NCBI RefSeq assembly: GCF_023701695.1
Contig: NZ_JAJOZC010000001.1
Span: 5,207,894 to 5,271,893 of the forward strand
DNA length: 64,000 bases
Source of the DNA: Streptomyces sp. RKAG290
Lineage (GTDB): Bacteria > Actinomycetota > Actinomycetes > Streptomycetales > Streptomycetaceae
Reading direction: 5' to 3'
This document shows positions 34,556 through 43,335 of this stretch, in pieces (the first letter of the stretch is position 1; the number at the start of each line of letters is the position of its first letter). The notes beneath the pieces were generated by a model. It was not told where the DNA came from. It was given only the letters and a program-made list of their open reading frames with translations, and did not search any database. The translations under genes and the position numbers were made by a program.

Positions 34556-34804
34556 TCAGGCCTGGTGCTTGAGGATGTAGGAGGCGGCGTCGCCGACCGT
34601 CTTGAGGTTCTTGACGTCCTCGTCGGGGATCTTGACGTCGAAGCGCTCCTCGGCGGCGACGACGACCTCGACCATGGACAGCGAGTCGACGTCCAGGTCG
34701 TCCGTGAAGGACTTGTCCAGCTGGACGTCCTCGACCGGGATACCGGCGATCTCGTTGACGATCTCGGCGAGACCCTCGATGATCTCTTCCTGCGTGGCGG
34801 CCAT
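34556..34804 (-). CDS. acpP: Acyl carrier protein
   Basis: An 82-residue acidic four-helix carrier. The phosphopantetheine site is S41 in DLDVDSLSMVEVV. It carries growing acyl chains for FabD, FabH and FabF, whose genes flank it. The ribosome binding site GGAG lies before the ATG at 34804. The position between fabH and fabF is the canonical actinobacterial order. Confidence 0.96.
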   Translation of the reverse strand: MAATQEEIIEGLAEIVNEIAGIPVEDVQLDKSFTDDLDVDSLSMVEVVVAAEERFDVKIPDEDVKNLKTVGDAASYILKHQA

Positions 34805-34867
34805 CTTGGCGCTCCTTCGGTGTATATCTGCTGGGTTCGGGCGTCCGGGCGAAAAGACCCGGTGTGC

Positions 34868-35869
34868 CTAGGGGAGGGTAACGACCGTCGCGGCGTAGAC
34901 GAGACCCGCCCCGAAGCCGATGACGAGCGCGGTGTCGCCGCTTTTCGCCTGACCGGTCGCCAGGAGCCGCTCCATTGCGAGCGGGATCGAGGCGGCGGAG
35001 GTGTTGCCGGTGGTCTCCACATCACGGGCGACCGTGACGTGCGCCGGCAGCTTCAGGGTCTTCACCATCGAGTCGATGATCCGCATGTTGGCCTGGTGCG
35101 GAATGAAGACGTCCAGGTCTTCCGGGGCGATCCCGGCCGCGTCCAGCGCCTGCTGGGCGACCTTCGCCATCTCGAAGACGGCCCAGCGGAAGACCGCCTG
35201 GCCCTCCTGCGTGATGGCGGGGAACTTCTCCGGCCGGTCGGCGTGGAAGGTGTCCCACGCCACGGTCTGCTTGATCGTGTCGGACTTGTCGCCCTCGGAG
35301 CCCCAGACCGTCGGGCCTATGGCGGGCACCTTGGACGGGCCCACGATGACGGCACCGGCGCCGTCGCCGAACAGGAACGCCGTCGCGCGGTCGCTCAGGT
35401 CGGTGAGGTCGCTCAGCCGCTCCACGCCGATGACGAGCACGTACTCGGCGGAGCCCTCGACGATCATGCCCTTGGCGAGGGTCAGGCCGTAGCCGAAGCC
35501 CGCGCAGCCGGCCGAGATGTCGAAGGCGGCGGGCTTGCCCGCGCCGACCCGGTGGGCGATCTCGGTGGCGATGGCCGGGGTCTGCTTGAAGTGCGAGACG
35601 GTGGAGACGACGACCGCGCCGATCTGCTCCGGGGTGATCCCGGCGTCGGCGATGGCCTTTCCGGACGCCTCGACCGACATCGCGGCCACGGTCTCCTCGT
35701 CGGAGGCCCAGTGGCGGGTGGCGATGCCGGACCGGGAGCGGATCCACTCGTCGGAGGAGTCGATCGTCTCGAGGATCACCTCGTTGGGCACGACACGGGT
35801 GGGGCGGTAGCCGCCGACACCCATGATCCGTGCGTACGGGGCGCCCTGGCTGGGCTTGATCTTCGACAT
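34868..35869 (-). CDS. fabH: Beta-ketoacyl-ACP synthase III
   Basis: A 333-residue condensing enzyme that starts fatty-acid synthesis from acyl-CoA and malonyl-ACP; in Streptomyces it accepts branched primers. The triad is Cys122 in SAGCAGFGYGL, His in IPHQANMRIID and Asn in TTGNTSAASIPLAM. The RIMGVGGYRPTRVVPNEVIL start is typical. It is 13 bases after fabD with GGAG before the ATG, so it is in the same transcript. Confidence 0.95.
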   Translation of the reverse strand: MSKIKPSQGAPYARIMGVGGYRPTRVVPNEVILETIDSSDEWIRSRSGIATRHWASDEETVAAMSVEASGKAIADAGITPEQIGAVVVSTVSHFKQTPAIATEIAHRVGAGKPAAFDISAGCAGFGYGLTLAKGMIVEGSAEYVLVIGVERLSDLTDLSDRATAFLFGDGAGAVIVGPSKVPAIGPTVWGSEGDKSDTIKQTVAWDTFHADRPEKFPAITQEGQAVFRWAVFEMAKVAQQALDAAGIAPEDLDVFIPHQANMRIIDSMVKTLKLPAHVTVARDVETTGNTSAASIPLAMERLLATGQAKSGDTALVIGFGAGLVYAATVVTLP

Positions 35870-35882
35870 GCTCTCGGGCTCC

Positions 35883-36796
35883 TTAGGCGCCTGCGTGCTC
35901 AGCGATGAGCGCGCGGGCCGCGTCGAGGTCGTCGGGGGTCTTGAGCGCGAGGGTCTTCACACCGGGCAGCGCACGCTTGGCGAGACCGGTGAGCGTGCCG
36001 CCGGGGCAGGCCTCGATCAGTGCCGTGACGCCCAGTTCCTTGAAGGTCTCCATGCACAGGTCCCAGCGGACCGGGTTCGCGACCTGGCCGACCAGCCGGG
36101 AGATGATCTCCGCGCCCGTGGCGACGGCCTTCCCGTCGGCGTTCGAGACATATGTCACGGCCGGGTCGGAGACGTCCAGGGCGGTCGCGGCCTGGCGGAG
36201 CTGCTCGACCGCGGGAGCCATGTGGTGCGTGTGGAAGGCGCCGGCGACCTTGAGGGCACCACGCGGCGCACACCCTCGGGCATGTCCTCGGTGAGCGCGG
36301 TGATCTGCGCGGCGGTGCCGGCGGCGACGATCTGGCCCGCCCCGTTGACGTTCGCCGGGGTCAGACCCAGCTTCTCCAGGTGCGCGACGGTGACCTCGGG
36401 GTCGCCGCCGAGCAGCGCCGCCATGCCGGTCTCGGTGACCGCTGCGGCCTCGGCCATGCCGAGCCCGCGGGTACGCACGAAACGGAGGGCGGCCTCCTCG
36501 CGGATGACTCCGGCGAGAGCGGCTGCGGTGATTTCGCCAACGCTGTGACCTGCGACGACACCCGGAGAGGCGTCGAGCGCGGCAGCGGACAGCAGACCTG
36601 CGGCGACCAGGAGGGGCTGGGCCACCGAGGTGTCGCGGATCTCCTCCGCGTCGGCCTTGGTGCCGTAGTGGGCAAGGTCGAGCCCGATGGCGTCGGACCA
36701 GGCCGCGATGCGGTCGGTGGCACCGGGGAGGTCGAGCCAGGGAGTCAGGAAGCCGGGCGTCTGAGCGCCTTGGCCGGGAGCGACGAGTACGAGCAC
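35883..36796 (-). CDS. fabD: Malonyl-CoA:ACP transacylase, frameshifted in this sequence
   Basis: The protein starts VLVLVAPGQGAQTPGFLTPW and has the nucleophile S85 in GHSVGEI. The second half (GALKVAGAFHTHHMAPAVEQ, NPVRWDLCMETFKELGVTAL) is in another frame. The break is at the GGG of 36254-36256; one added base gives RVVPLKVAGAFHTHHM. FabD supplies malonyl-ACP and should be essential, and the rest of the operon is intact, so the frameshift is most likely a sequence error. The GTG at 36796 gives the usual FabD N-terminus; a GTG at 36802 is also possible. Confidence 0.9.
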
Positions 36797-36851
36797 CCTC
36801 ACACTCTCTCTTGTGAACGGTCCGGAACGCCCGTGGGGACAGGGACGAAGA

Positions 36852-36881
36852 ACCGTATGGGGAATTGTTGATGTCCGACAA
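36852..36881 (-). promoter_or_regulatory. Promoter of the fab operon
   Basis: On the minus strand TTGTCG (36876-36881) and TACGGT (36852-36857) are separated by 18 bases and lie 56 bases before the fabD start. The spacer contains CAACAATTCCCCA. FasR activates fabD in S. coelicolor, so its binding site is expected at or just upstream of this promoter, close to the fasR stop codon at 36886. Confidence 0.5.
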
Positions 36882-36885
36882 AAGT

Positions 36886-38085
36886 CTAGGACTGGGGATC
36901 CCTGTCGGCCAGACGCCCCAGGATCAGGGCGATCCGCAGCGTGAACGCCGACCGCACATCGGAGGGGGACCACCCGGTGACGTCAGTCACACGTCGGAGC
37001 CGGTAGCGCACGGTGTTGGGGTGGACGAACAGCATCCGGGCGGCGCCTTCGAGACTGCTCGCCTGTTCGAGATACACACTCAGCGTCTCCAGGAGGGCAG
37101 AACCCGCTTCTTCGAGCGGTCTGTAGATCTCCTCCACCAACTGATCCCGCGCGGCCGGGTCACCCGCCATCGCGCGCTCCGGCAGCAGATCGTCCGCGAG
37201 TACCGGCCGCGGGGCGTCCTGCCAGGCACTGCCCGCCCTCAGTCCCGCGGCGGCCGCCTGTGCGGACCGGGTCGCCGCCAGCAGGTCGGGCACCACGGGA
37301 CCGGCGACGACCGGCCCCGCCGCGTACGGGCCGATCAGCGCCTTCGCGACCTGCAGCGGGTTGTCGCTGCCGCCCGCGATGACGACCAGCCGGTTGCCGA
37401 GCACGCCGGTCAGGACCTGGAGCTTGGCGTGCCGGGCGGCCCGCCTGATCGCTTCCACGGTCAGTTCGCTGTCGCCGTCGGGGGCCGTGCCGAGCAGCAC
37501 GCAGACGTGCTCGGGGGAGTTCCAGCCGAGCGCGGCGGCCCGGGACACGGCGCCTTCGTCCGCCTCCCCGGAGAGCACCGCGTTCACCACGAGCGATTCG
37601 AGCCTGGCGTCCCAGGCGCCACGCGCCTCGGCGGCCTGGGCGTACACCTGTGCGGTCGCGAAGGCGATCTCGCGCGCGTAGACGAGCAGCGCCTCGCGCA
37701 GCACCGACTCGTCGCCGGGCGCGGCGACTTCGTCGATCGCGGCCTCCATGACCTCGATCGTCGTACGGACCATCTCGACGGTCTGCCGCAGCGTGATCGC
37801 CCGGGTCAGCTCGCGCGGAGCCGTACCGAAGACATCGGTTGAGATGGCCTGCGGGGTCTCCGGATGCCGGAACCACTCGGTGAAGGCGGCGATGCCGGCC
37901 TGGGCGACCAGGCCGATCCAGGACCGGTTCTCCGGTGGCATGGCCCGGTACCAGGGCAGCGACTCGTCCATGCGGGCGATCGCGTTCGCGGCCAGCCGGC
38001 CGGAGGACTGCTCCAGCCGCTTCAGGGTCGCGGCATGCAGATGGGCGTCGTTCGCGGCGGGCTGCTCAGGATCGGGTCGGGGCAC
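36886..38085 (-). CDS. fasR: PucR-family activator of fatty-acid synthesis, FasR
   Basis: A 399-residue regulator. The C-terminal PucR-type helix-turn-helix is LEGAARMLFVHPNTVRYRLR with RVTDVTGWSPSDVRSAFTLR; the N-terminal and central parts form an all-helical sensor and a GGDEF-like domain (ALGWNSPEHVCVLLGTAPDG). It lies directly upstream of fabD in the same direction, as does FasR (SCO2386) in S. coelicolor, which activates the fab genes. I infer the same role from position and type. The ATG at 38085 follows GTCTCCGTGCC without a strong ribosome binding site. Confidence 0.9.
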   Translation of the reverse strand: MPRPDPEQPAANDAHLHAATLKRLEQSSGRLAANAIARMDESLPWYRAMPPENRSWIGLVAQAGIAAFTEWFRHPETPQAISTDVFGTAPRELTRAITLRQTVEMVRTTIEVMEAAIDEVAAPGDESVLREALLVYAREIAFATAQVYAQAAEARGAWDARLESLVVNAVLSGEADEGAVSRAAALGWNSPEHVCVLLGTAPDGDSELTVEAIRRAARHAKLQVLTGVLGNRLVVIAGGSDNPLQVAKALIGPYAAGPVVAGPVVPDLLAATRSAQAAAAGLRAGSAWQDAPRPVLADDLLPERAMAGDPAARDQLVEEIYRPLEEAGSALLETLSVYLEQASSLEGAARMLFVHPNTVRYRLRRVTDVTGWSPSDVRSAFTLRIALILGRLADRDPQS

Positions 38086-38206
38086 GGAGACAAGACTGCC
38101 CTATCCGGACGGCTGCCCGGAGGGGCGGGGCGGCCCGCGGGTCGTACTGCCGGGTAGCGGTCCGGAGCCGGGGCGCCGGCAGGCCGGTGCGGGCTACCGT
38201 GGGCGG

Positions 38207-38866
38207 GTGATCTCCGTACGTCGCTCGGGCGACCGCTTCAGGGGCGGGGACGAGGCGGCCGGCATCGACTCCCGCCACTCCTTCTCGTTCGGCACCTTCT
38301 ACGACCCCGACAACCTCCGCTTCGGCCCGGTCCTGGCCTGCAACGAGGAGCGGCTGGCACCAGGCGCGGGCTTCGACGAGCACCCGCACAGCCACACCGA
38401 GATCGTCACCTGGGTGGTCGAGGGCGAGCTGACGCACGACGATTCGGCCGGTCACACCACGCGCGTACGGCCCGGGGACGTCCAGCACCTCAGCGCGGCG
38501 TCGGGCGTCCGGCACGTCGAACGCAACGACGGGGAGGAGCCGCTGACGTTCCTTCAGATGTGGCTCGCACCGCTGGAGCCGGGCGGCGAGCCCACGTACA
38601 CGACCGTCCCCGGCATCGCCGACTCCACCCCCTACGCCCTGCCGGAAGCGGGCGCGATGCTCCATGTGCGCCGACTGGCCGCCGGGGAGCGGACGGCGGT
38701 GCCCGACGCGCCGAAGGTGTACGTCCACGTGGTGGCCGGACAGGCGCGGATCGGCGACGCGGAACTCGCGCCGGGCGACTCGGCACGGATCACCGCGGAA
38801 GTGGGTCTTGAGCTGGTCGGAGGCGCGGGCCCGTCACAGACGCTGATCTGGGAACTGCCGGACTGA
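38207..38866 (+). CDS. Pirin-like bicupin protein
   Basis: A 219-residue two-cupin protein. The N-terminal cupin has the metal motif HPHSHTEIVTWVVEGELTH and PGDVQHLSAASGVRHVE; the C-terminal one has VYVHVVAGQARIGDAELAPG. Some pirins oxidise quercetin or act as redox sensors; the role here is unknown. The GTG at 38207 is preceded by TACCGT at a distance that suggests a leaderless message. The longer open frame overlaps fasR. The gene is divergent from fasR. Confidence 0.85.
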   Translation: MISVRRSGDRFRGGDEAAGIDSRHSFSFGTFYDPDNLRFGPVLACNEERLAPGAGFDEHPHSHTEIVTWVVEGELTHDDSAGHTTRVRPGDVQHLSAASGVRHVERNDGEEPLTFLQMWLAPLEPGGEPTYTTVPGIADSTPYALPEAGAMLHVRRLAAGERTAVPDAPKVYVHVVAGQARIGDAELAPGDSARITAEVGLELVGGAGPSQTLIWELPD

Positions 38867-38869
38867 GGC

Positions 38870-38914
38870 GCCGGCCCGAGCCGGTCACCGTCATCGCCGA
38901 CCGATCGGGCCGGC
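38870..38914. terminator. Hairpin between the pirin gene and the small zinc-ribbon gene
   Basis: GCCGGCCCGA and TCGGGCCGGC form a perfect ten-pair stem. The 25-base loop contains a short GGTC/GACC stem. It starts four bases after the pirin stop codon and sits between convergent genes. Confidence 0.55.
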
Positions 38915-38969
38915 CGCGGCGACCGGATACCTCGCGCACGGGGAACCGATCCCCGGGGCAGGCGGCCGG

Positions 38970-39284
38970 TCACCAGTCGAAGCCCTCCAAGTCCTCTTCC
39001 GCCGCCTTGCGGTAGCCGACGATCACGTCACCGTCGAACTCCACGAGGTAGAGGTCCTCGTTCTCCAGCCCGCACGGCTTGCACCATTCCGGATAGCCGG
39101 GGATCTCGAAGCGGCCCTGTCGCGGGGCCCCCTTGGACCTGTCCGACCACGCGATCGAGTCGCCGACGCGGAACCTGTTCAGCCACACGTCCCCGAAATG
39201 GAACTGGATCACCATGTCCGCCTGCGATCCGCACCCGGGGCACGGCGACGGTGCGGCGACGAAGAGCCGGTCGTACACACCCAT
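38970..39284 (-). CDS. Small protein with two CxxC motifs
   Basis: A 104-residue acidic cytoplasmic protein with C15-x2-C18 and C68-x2-C71, a probable zinc ribbon around a beta-rich core (MVIQFHFGDVWLNRFRVGDS, GRFEIPGYPEWCKPCG). I know no function for it. Its ATG is three bases after the GNAT stop codon, so the two are likely co-transcribed and translationally coupled. Confidence 0.7.
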   Translation of the reverse strand: MGVYDRLFVAAPSPCPGCGSQADMVIQFHFGDVWLNRFRVGDSIAWSDRSKGAPRQGRFEIPGYPEWCKPCGLENEDLYLVEFDGDVIVGYRKAAEEDLEGFDW

Positions 39285-39287
39285 GTC

Positions 39288-39908
39288 TCAGGGCCTCCCG
39301 TTGGTGACCGGCCCCTGACCGGGTTCCGGTTCCCGCCGCCACATCGACCACATCGGCGGCCCGGCCCGAAACGTCATCTCCTCGTGCACGGCGAAACCGT
39401 GCCGTTCGTAGAACGTCAGGTTGCGACGGTTGCTCGACTCCAGGAACACCGGACGCCCGTCCGCGTCCGCCTGCTCCAGCAGCCCGCCCAGCACCTGCGA
39501 CCCGCGCCCCGTCCCGCGCGCGTCGGCGTGGGTGCCGATGTACTCCACGTACCAGTGCGCGGGACCGGCCGGGTGCCGGTGCTCCAGTGCGAGCAACCGC
39601 CCGCCCATCCTGGGCAGCTGACCCCGCCCGGCTCGTAGCAGGGTGCCCGCGTTCCGCAGCAGGTGGCCCGCCGGCAGATTCCACTGTCCGGGCTCGGCCC
39701 ACACCGCCGCCACCGTGCGGTCCGGGTCGGTCCACACCCGGCCCGCCGGGACCTGCTGGGCGAGGTGTGCGGTGAACAGGAGCCGCAGTCGCCGGTCCCG
39801 GTCGCGTGGCATCAGCCAGGACCAGACGGGGTCCTCGGCGTAGGCGCTGGCGAGCACGGCGGCGAGCGCCGGGACGTCGGAGGCGGCGGCACGCGCTATG
39901 TCGGTCAT
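39288..39908 (-). CDS. GNAT family N-acetyltransferase
   Basis: A 206-residue acetyltransferase. The acetyl-CoA-binding motif A is VEYIGTHADARGTGRGSQVL, followed by the beta-bulge segment GRPVFLESSNRRNLTFYERH with GFAVHEEMTF. The N-terminal ASDVPALAAVLASAYAEDPV is the usual entry helix. The ATG at 39908 gives the standard length; longer starts are unsupported. The substrate is unknown. The gene precedes the small CxxC protein in an apparent two-gene operon. Confidence 0.88.
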   Translation of the reverse strand: MTDIARAAASDVPALAAVLASAYAEDPVWSWLMPRDRDRRLRLLFTAHLAQQVPAGRVWTDPDRTVAAVWAEPGQWNLPAGHLLRNAGTLLRAGRGQLPRMGGRLLALEHRHPAGPAHWYVEYIGTHADARGTGRGSQVLGGLLEQADADGRPVFLESSNRRNLTFYERHGFAVHEEMTFRAGPPMWSMWRREPEPGQGPVTNGRP

Positions 39909-40135
39909 GGCCGGGGAGAGTATCGGCCAATCGTGATCTCCGACTACCGGATCGGCCCGCCCTGTTGGCATGTTTGCGTCAGCGAGACCCCCCACCCGGC
40001 AGCACGGCGAGAGATCATCTGCCGGTGTCTCAGGAGTACGGCCACGGTTCGCCCGCCGTTCGCCCCGGCGGCCTAGTTTTCGCAGGCACGCGCCGACGTG
40101 CGCCCCGGAACCACTCTCCCCCAGAGGTCCCCCTG

Positions 40136-42193
40136 ATGACAGTCACAACCAACGCCGAAACCGCCGCGACCCCCGGCAGCGAACCCCGCATCTCCCGGCG
40201 CCTGATGCTCCAGGCAGCCGCCGTCACCCTGGGCGCGATGGCCGCAGGCCCGGTCGCCGAAGCGGTCGCCGGGGCACAGGCCGTCGCGGCCGAATACCAC
40301 CTGCCCGACGGCTTCAACGGCGACATCTCCGACCTCAAGCACGTGGTGATCCTGATGCAGGAGAACCGGTCCTTCGACCACTACCTCGGTCAGCTGCCAG
40401 GTGTGCGCGGACACCACGACAAGCAGGTCCTGAGGTTCCAGGACGGCACCGACGTCTTCCAGCAGCGCGACGCCGCCGGCACCATCGTGACGCCCGCCGT
40501 ATCGACCGCCACCTGGAGCGACAACCACGCCTTCTACGGTGCCAACGGCGGGCGTTGGGACACCTGGGTAAAGGACAAGGGCGACCACTGCATGTGGTAC
40601 TACACGCCCGACTACATGCCCTGGATGTACTCGCTCGCCTCCCAGTACACCGTCTGCGACATGAACTTCTGCTCGCTGCACGGGCCGACCATCCCGAACC
40701 GCTACTACCTCATGACCGGTTCAGGGGGCGGCGAGGTCACCAACGCCAACCAGAACGACTACAGCCGCGGCTGGACCACGGTCCCCGAGCAGCTCCAGCA
40801 GGCCGGCATCGACTGGCGGGTCTACTCCGACAACAGCGGCAACGGTGTCCGCGGCAGCCTCCAGAACGGCTACGTCGGCGAGTACGGCTGCAACGTCACC
40901 AACAGCTTCAAGGCCTTCGACCCCCGCACGGCCGCGCCGGGTGACCTCGAACCGGGCACCGGCAAGATCTGGAAGGCCAACTCCTTCGTCTACGCGGGTG
41001 CCACCACGCCGAACGACGACTCCGAGGCGAACCTCGACGCGGTCCTCCGCGACCTGATCGCGGCCTGCGAGCCCGGGGCGGAGCACCCGCTGCCCGAGGT
41101 CTCCTGGGTGGTGATGCCCGCCGCGTGGAGCGAACACCCGGGCTTCGACACCGTCCACGGTGAGCGCTACATGAACAAGGTGCTGAAGACGCTCCAGAGC
41201 AACGAGGACATCTGGAACCACACCCTGGTGATCATCACCTACGACGAGAACGACGGGAAGTTCGACCACGTCCTGCCCCCGCGCCCGGAGCCGGGCACCG
41301 CGGGTGAGTTCTCCGGCACCACCCCGTACGGCTTCGGCCCCCGGGTGCCGATGCTGCTCGTCTCGCCGTGGACACGCGGCGGCTACGTCGCCTCGGAGGT
41401 GTTCGACCACACCTCGACGGTGAAGTTCCTGGAGACCTGGGCCGCCACCCTGGGCAAACCGTTCACCTGCCCGAACATCACCGAGTGGCGCCGCTCCGTC
41501 GCCGGCGACCTGACCAGCGCGATCGACTTCGCGCACCCGCGCCCGGGTCCGGTCGTCATCGCCGACCCGGTCACCGGCACCCCGCCGAGACCGCCGCGGG
41601 ACCGGATGGAGCCGCGCGGCCTCTCCTTCCACCCGCACGCCACTTTGACCGAGGACCGCGCCGCCGGCACGGTGACCGCGTCCATGACGCTGGCCGGCGG
41701 TCCTGCGGGCAAGGCGGTGAGCCTCCAGGTCTTCCCCGACCGGTACCTCGCCTTCGACAACACCCCGTACACGGTGAGCGCGGCGACACCGCGGGCGTAC
41801 ACCTGGGATGCGACGAAGACCGACGGCAAGTACGCCTTCTCCGTCTACGGACCCGACGGTTTCCTGCGCTCCTTCGCCGGACAGCTGACCCCCGAGAGGG
41901 AGAGCGAGGGCGGAGGCAGGAAGCGCGTCGGCATCCCGCGCGTCGACGCGGAGCTGATCAGGGGCAGGCATGCCGTGGTCGGGCTGCGGCTGCACAACGA
42001 CGGGCGCCACCCCGTCCGTTACACCCTGACGGCCAACGACTACGACGGCGGCACCCGCCGGTACACCGTGCACGGCGGCTCCTCCACCGTCGTGCACTGG
42101 CCCACCGAGCACGGCTACTACGACGTGGTGCTCACCGCGGACACCGGGACCGGCTGGACGCAGCGGTACGCGGGCCGCGTGGCGACCGTCTGA
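40136..42193 (+). CDS. Secreted bacterial phospholipase C (phosphoesterase family)
   Basis: A 685-residue exported enzyme. The twin-arginine signal is ISRRLMLQAAAVTLGAMAAG. The catalytic domain begins with LKHVVILMQENRSFDHYLGQ (E76-N77 region), the metal/nucleophile segment of the phosphate-ester hydrolase family, and continues with WSDNHAFYGANGGRWDTWVK and ITYDENDGKFDHVLPPR. Two C-terminal DUF756-like repeats complete the Pseudomonas PlcN/PlcH-type architecture. It should cleave phosphatidylcholine or similar lipids outside the cell. AGAGG lies about nine bases before the ATG at 40136; the longer open frame is not supported. Confidence 0.9.
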   Translation: MTVTTNAETAATPGSEPRISRRLMLQAAAVTLGAMAAGPVAEAVAGAQAVAAEYHLPDGFNGDISDLKHVVILMQENRSFDHYLGQLPGVRGHHDKQVLRFQDGTDVFQQRDAAGTIVTPAVSTATWSDNHAFYGANGGRWDTWVKDKGDHCMWYYTPDYMPWMYSLASQYTVCDMNFCSLHGPTIPNRYYLMTGSGGGEVTNANQNDYSRGWTTVPEQLQQAGIDWRVYSDNSGNGVRGSLQNGYVGEYGCNVTNSFKAFDPRTAAPGDLEPGTGKIWKANSFVYAGATTPNDDSEANLDAVLRDLIAACEPGAEHPLPEVSWVVMPAAWSEHPGFDTVHGERYMNKVLKTLQSNEDIWNHTLVIITYDENDGKFDHVLPPRPEPGTAGEFSGTTPYGFGPRVPMLLVSPWTRGGYVASEVFDHTSTVKFLETWAATLGKPFTCPNITEWRRSVAGDLTSAIDFAHPRPGPVVIADPVTGTPPRPPRDRMEPRGLSFHPHATLTEDRAAGTVTASMTLAGGPAGKAVSLQVFPDRYLAFDNTPYTVSAATPRAYTWDATKTDGKYAFSVYGPDGFLRSFAGQLTPERESEGGGRKRVGIPRVDAELIRGRHAVVGLRLHNDGRHPVRYTLTANDYDGGTRRYTVHGGSSTVVHWPTEHGYYDVVLTADTGTGWTQRYAGRVATV

Positions 42194-42200
42194 GGCGACA

Positions 42201-42239
42201 GAAGGGGGCCGGGACGACGTGGCCGTCCCGGCCCCCTTC
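42201..42239. terminator. Strong hairpin after the phospholipase gene
   Basis: GAAGGGGGCCGGGACG pairs perfectly with CGTCCCGGCCCCCTTC, 16 pairs around a seven-base loop. It lies between the phospholipase stop and the convergent DUF397 gene. Confidence 0.85.
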
Positions 42240-42251
42240 CCCGTACGAGCC

Positions 42252-42443
42252 TCAGAGCCCGGCTACGAAGCCCCGCCAGGCATCGGCCCCGATGACGACG
42301 ACGGGCCCGGAGGGGTTCTTGCTGTCACGGACGGGGACGGAGGCGGCGCAGCCGGTTGCCACCTCGACGCACTCGCCGCCGTTCGTTCCGCTGTACGACG
42401 ACTTCCGCCAGCGTGTTTCTGCTGGCTCATGACTGGTTTCCAT
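42252..42443 (-). CDS. DUF397 small protein (WhiJ-system partner)
   Basis: A 63-residue DUF397 protein. RWRKSSYSGTNGGECVEVA, VPVRDSKNPSGPVVVIGADA and WRGFVAGL are family signatures. Such proteins are encoded beside XRE/WhiJ-type regulators in Streptomyces and are thought to counteract them. Its ATG overlaps the end of the XRE gene by 17 bases, which couples their translation. Confidence 0.9.
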   Translation of the reverse strand: METSHEPAETRWRKSSYSGTNGGECVEVATGCAASVPVRDSKNPSGPVVVIGADAWRGFVAGL

Positions 42444-43251
42444 ACTGTTCCTCCATCACACGAGCAATCAGCATCGCCGAGTCCTCGGGGGAGAGGGCTG
42501 TAGCTTGAAGTCGAGCGTAGCCGACCGAACGCTCTTTGATCACGGACGGGTTGGCGGTCATATGGCCTTGGTCGTAGCTCTCCACGTAGAAGAGATCCGG
42601 GTCGTCCTCGAACCGCAGCAGAGTGAACGACCCCATCATTCCCGTGTGCTGGCCGACTTCGAACGGCAGCACCTGGAGCTGCACCCAGGGGTCGTTCCGG
42701 TAGTCCAACAGCCGGCCGAGTTGTTCGCGCATGACATCCCGCCCGCCAACTTCCTGGAGCAAGGCGGCCTCGCTCAGGACGATCCACAGTGCGGGCGGGT
42801 TCTCTCGCTCCAGAATCCGCTGCCGGTCCAGCCGCGCGGCCGACATTTCGTCGATCTTGTCCGGGTGGTCGACACCGAGGAGGGCCCGCGCATAGCTCTC
42901 CGTCTGTAACAGCCCGTAGACCAACTGCGCCTGGTACGTCGAGATGTACGCGGCCTTCGCCTCCATGTCCGCGTACGGCTGGAACCAGGTCGGCAGTTGG
43001 CTGCGCAGGACCAGGCCCATCAGGCGGGAGAACACCCCGTCCGTGCCGAGGGCCGCGTCCACCCGTTCCGAGAAGTCGCGGGTCGGGACCTTCTTCGTCG
43101 TCTCGATCTGACCGACCAGCGACCCCGTACAGAAGATGATCTCGCCCAACTGGCCCTGTTTCAGGCCGTGGGCCTCGCGCTGGCGGCGCAGCTCCCAGCC
43201 GTAGTAGTCCAGTGGGGAGGCGCTGGGGTCGAGTGACTGGACGTTGGCCAC
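42427..43251 (-). CDS. WhiJ-like XRE regulator with DUF5753
   Basis: A 274-residue regulator. The N-terminal helix-turn-helix is LRRQREAHGLKQGQLGEIIF with CTGSLVGQIETTKKVP; the long C-terminal DUF5753 sensor has YQAQLVYGLLQTESYARALL and LLDYRNDPWVQLQVLPFEVG. The GTG at 43251 has GGAGG eight bases upstream; the open frame to 43344 overruns the divergent promoter. With DUF397 downstream and an RsbW-like ATPase divergent it forms the WhiJ/AbaA-like trio, many copies of which occur in Streptomyces and influence development and antibiotic production. Confidence 0.9.
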   Translation of the reverse strand: MANVQSLDPSASPLDYYGWELRRQREAHGLKQGQLGEIIFCTGSLVGQIETTKKVPTRDFSERVDAALGTDGVFSRLMGLVLRSQLPTWFQPYADMEAKAAYISTYQAQLVYGLLQTESYARALLGVDHPDKIDEMSAARLDRQRILERENPPALWIVLSEAALLQEVGGRDVMREQLGRLLDYRNDPWVQLQVLPFEVGQHTGMMGSFTLLRFEDDPDLFYVESYDQGHMTANPSVIKERSVGYARLQATALSPEDSAMLIARVMEEQYGNQS

Positions 43252-43335
43252 GGCAGGGACCTCCGGTGTGCAACGCCTCGCGGCGTTCGGTTCCGTACGT
43301 AGCCGAGCGTAGTCATCCGCTCGCACGATGGTGGC

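Noticed and set aside
33216..38085. Polyketide or type II antibiotic cluster around KAS and ACP genes
   Set aside because: The order fabD-fabH-acpP-fabF with FasR is the housekeeping fatty-acid operon; no KSbeta/CLF, cyclase or tailoring genes are present.
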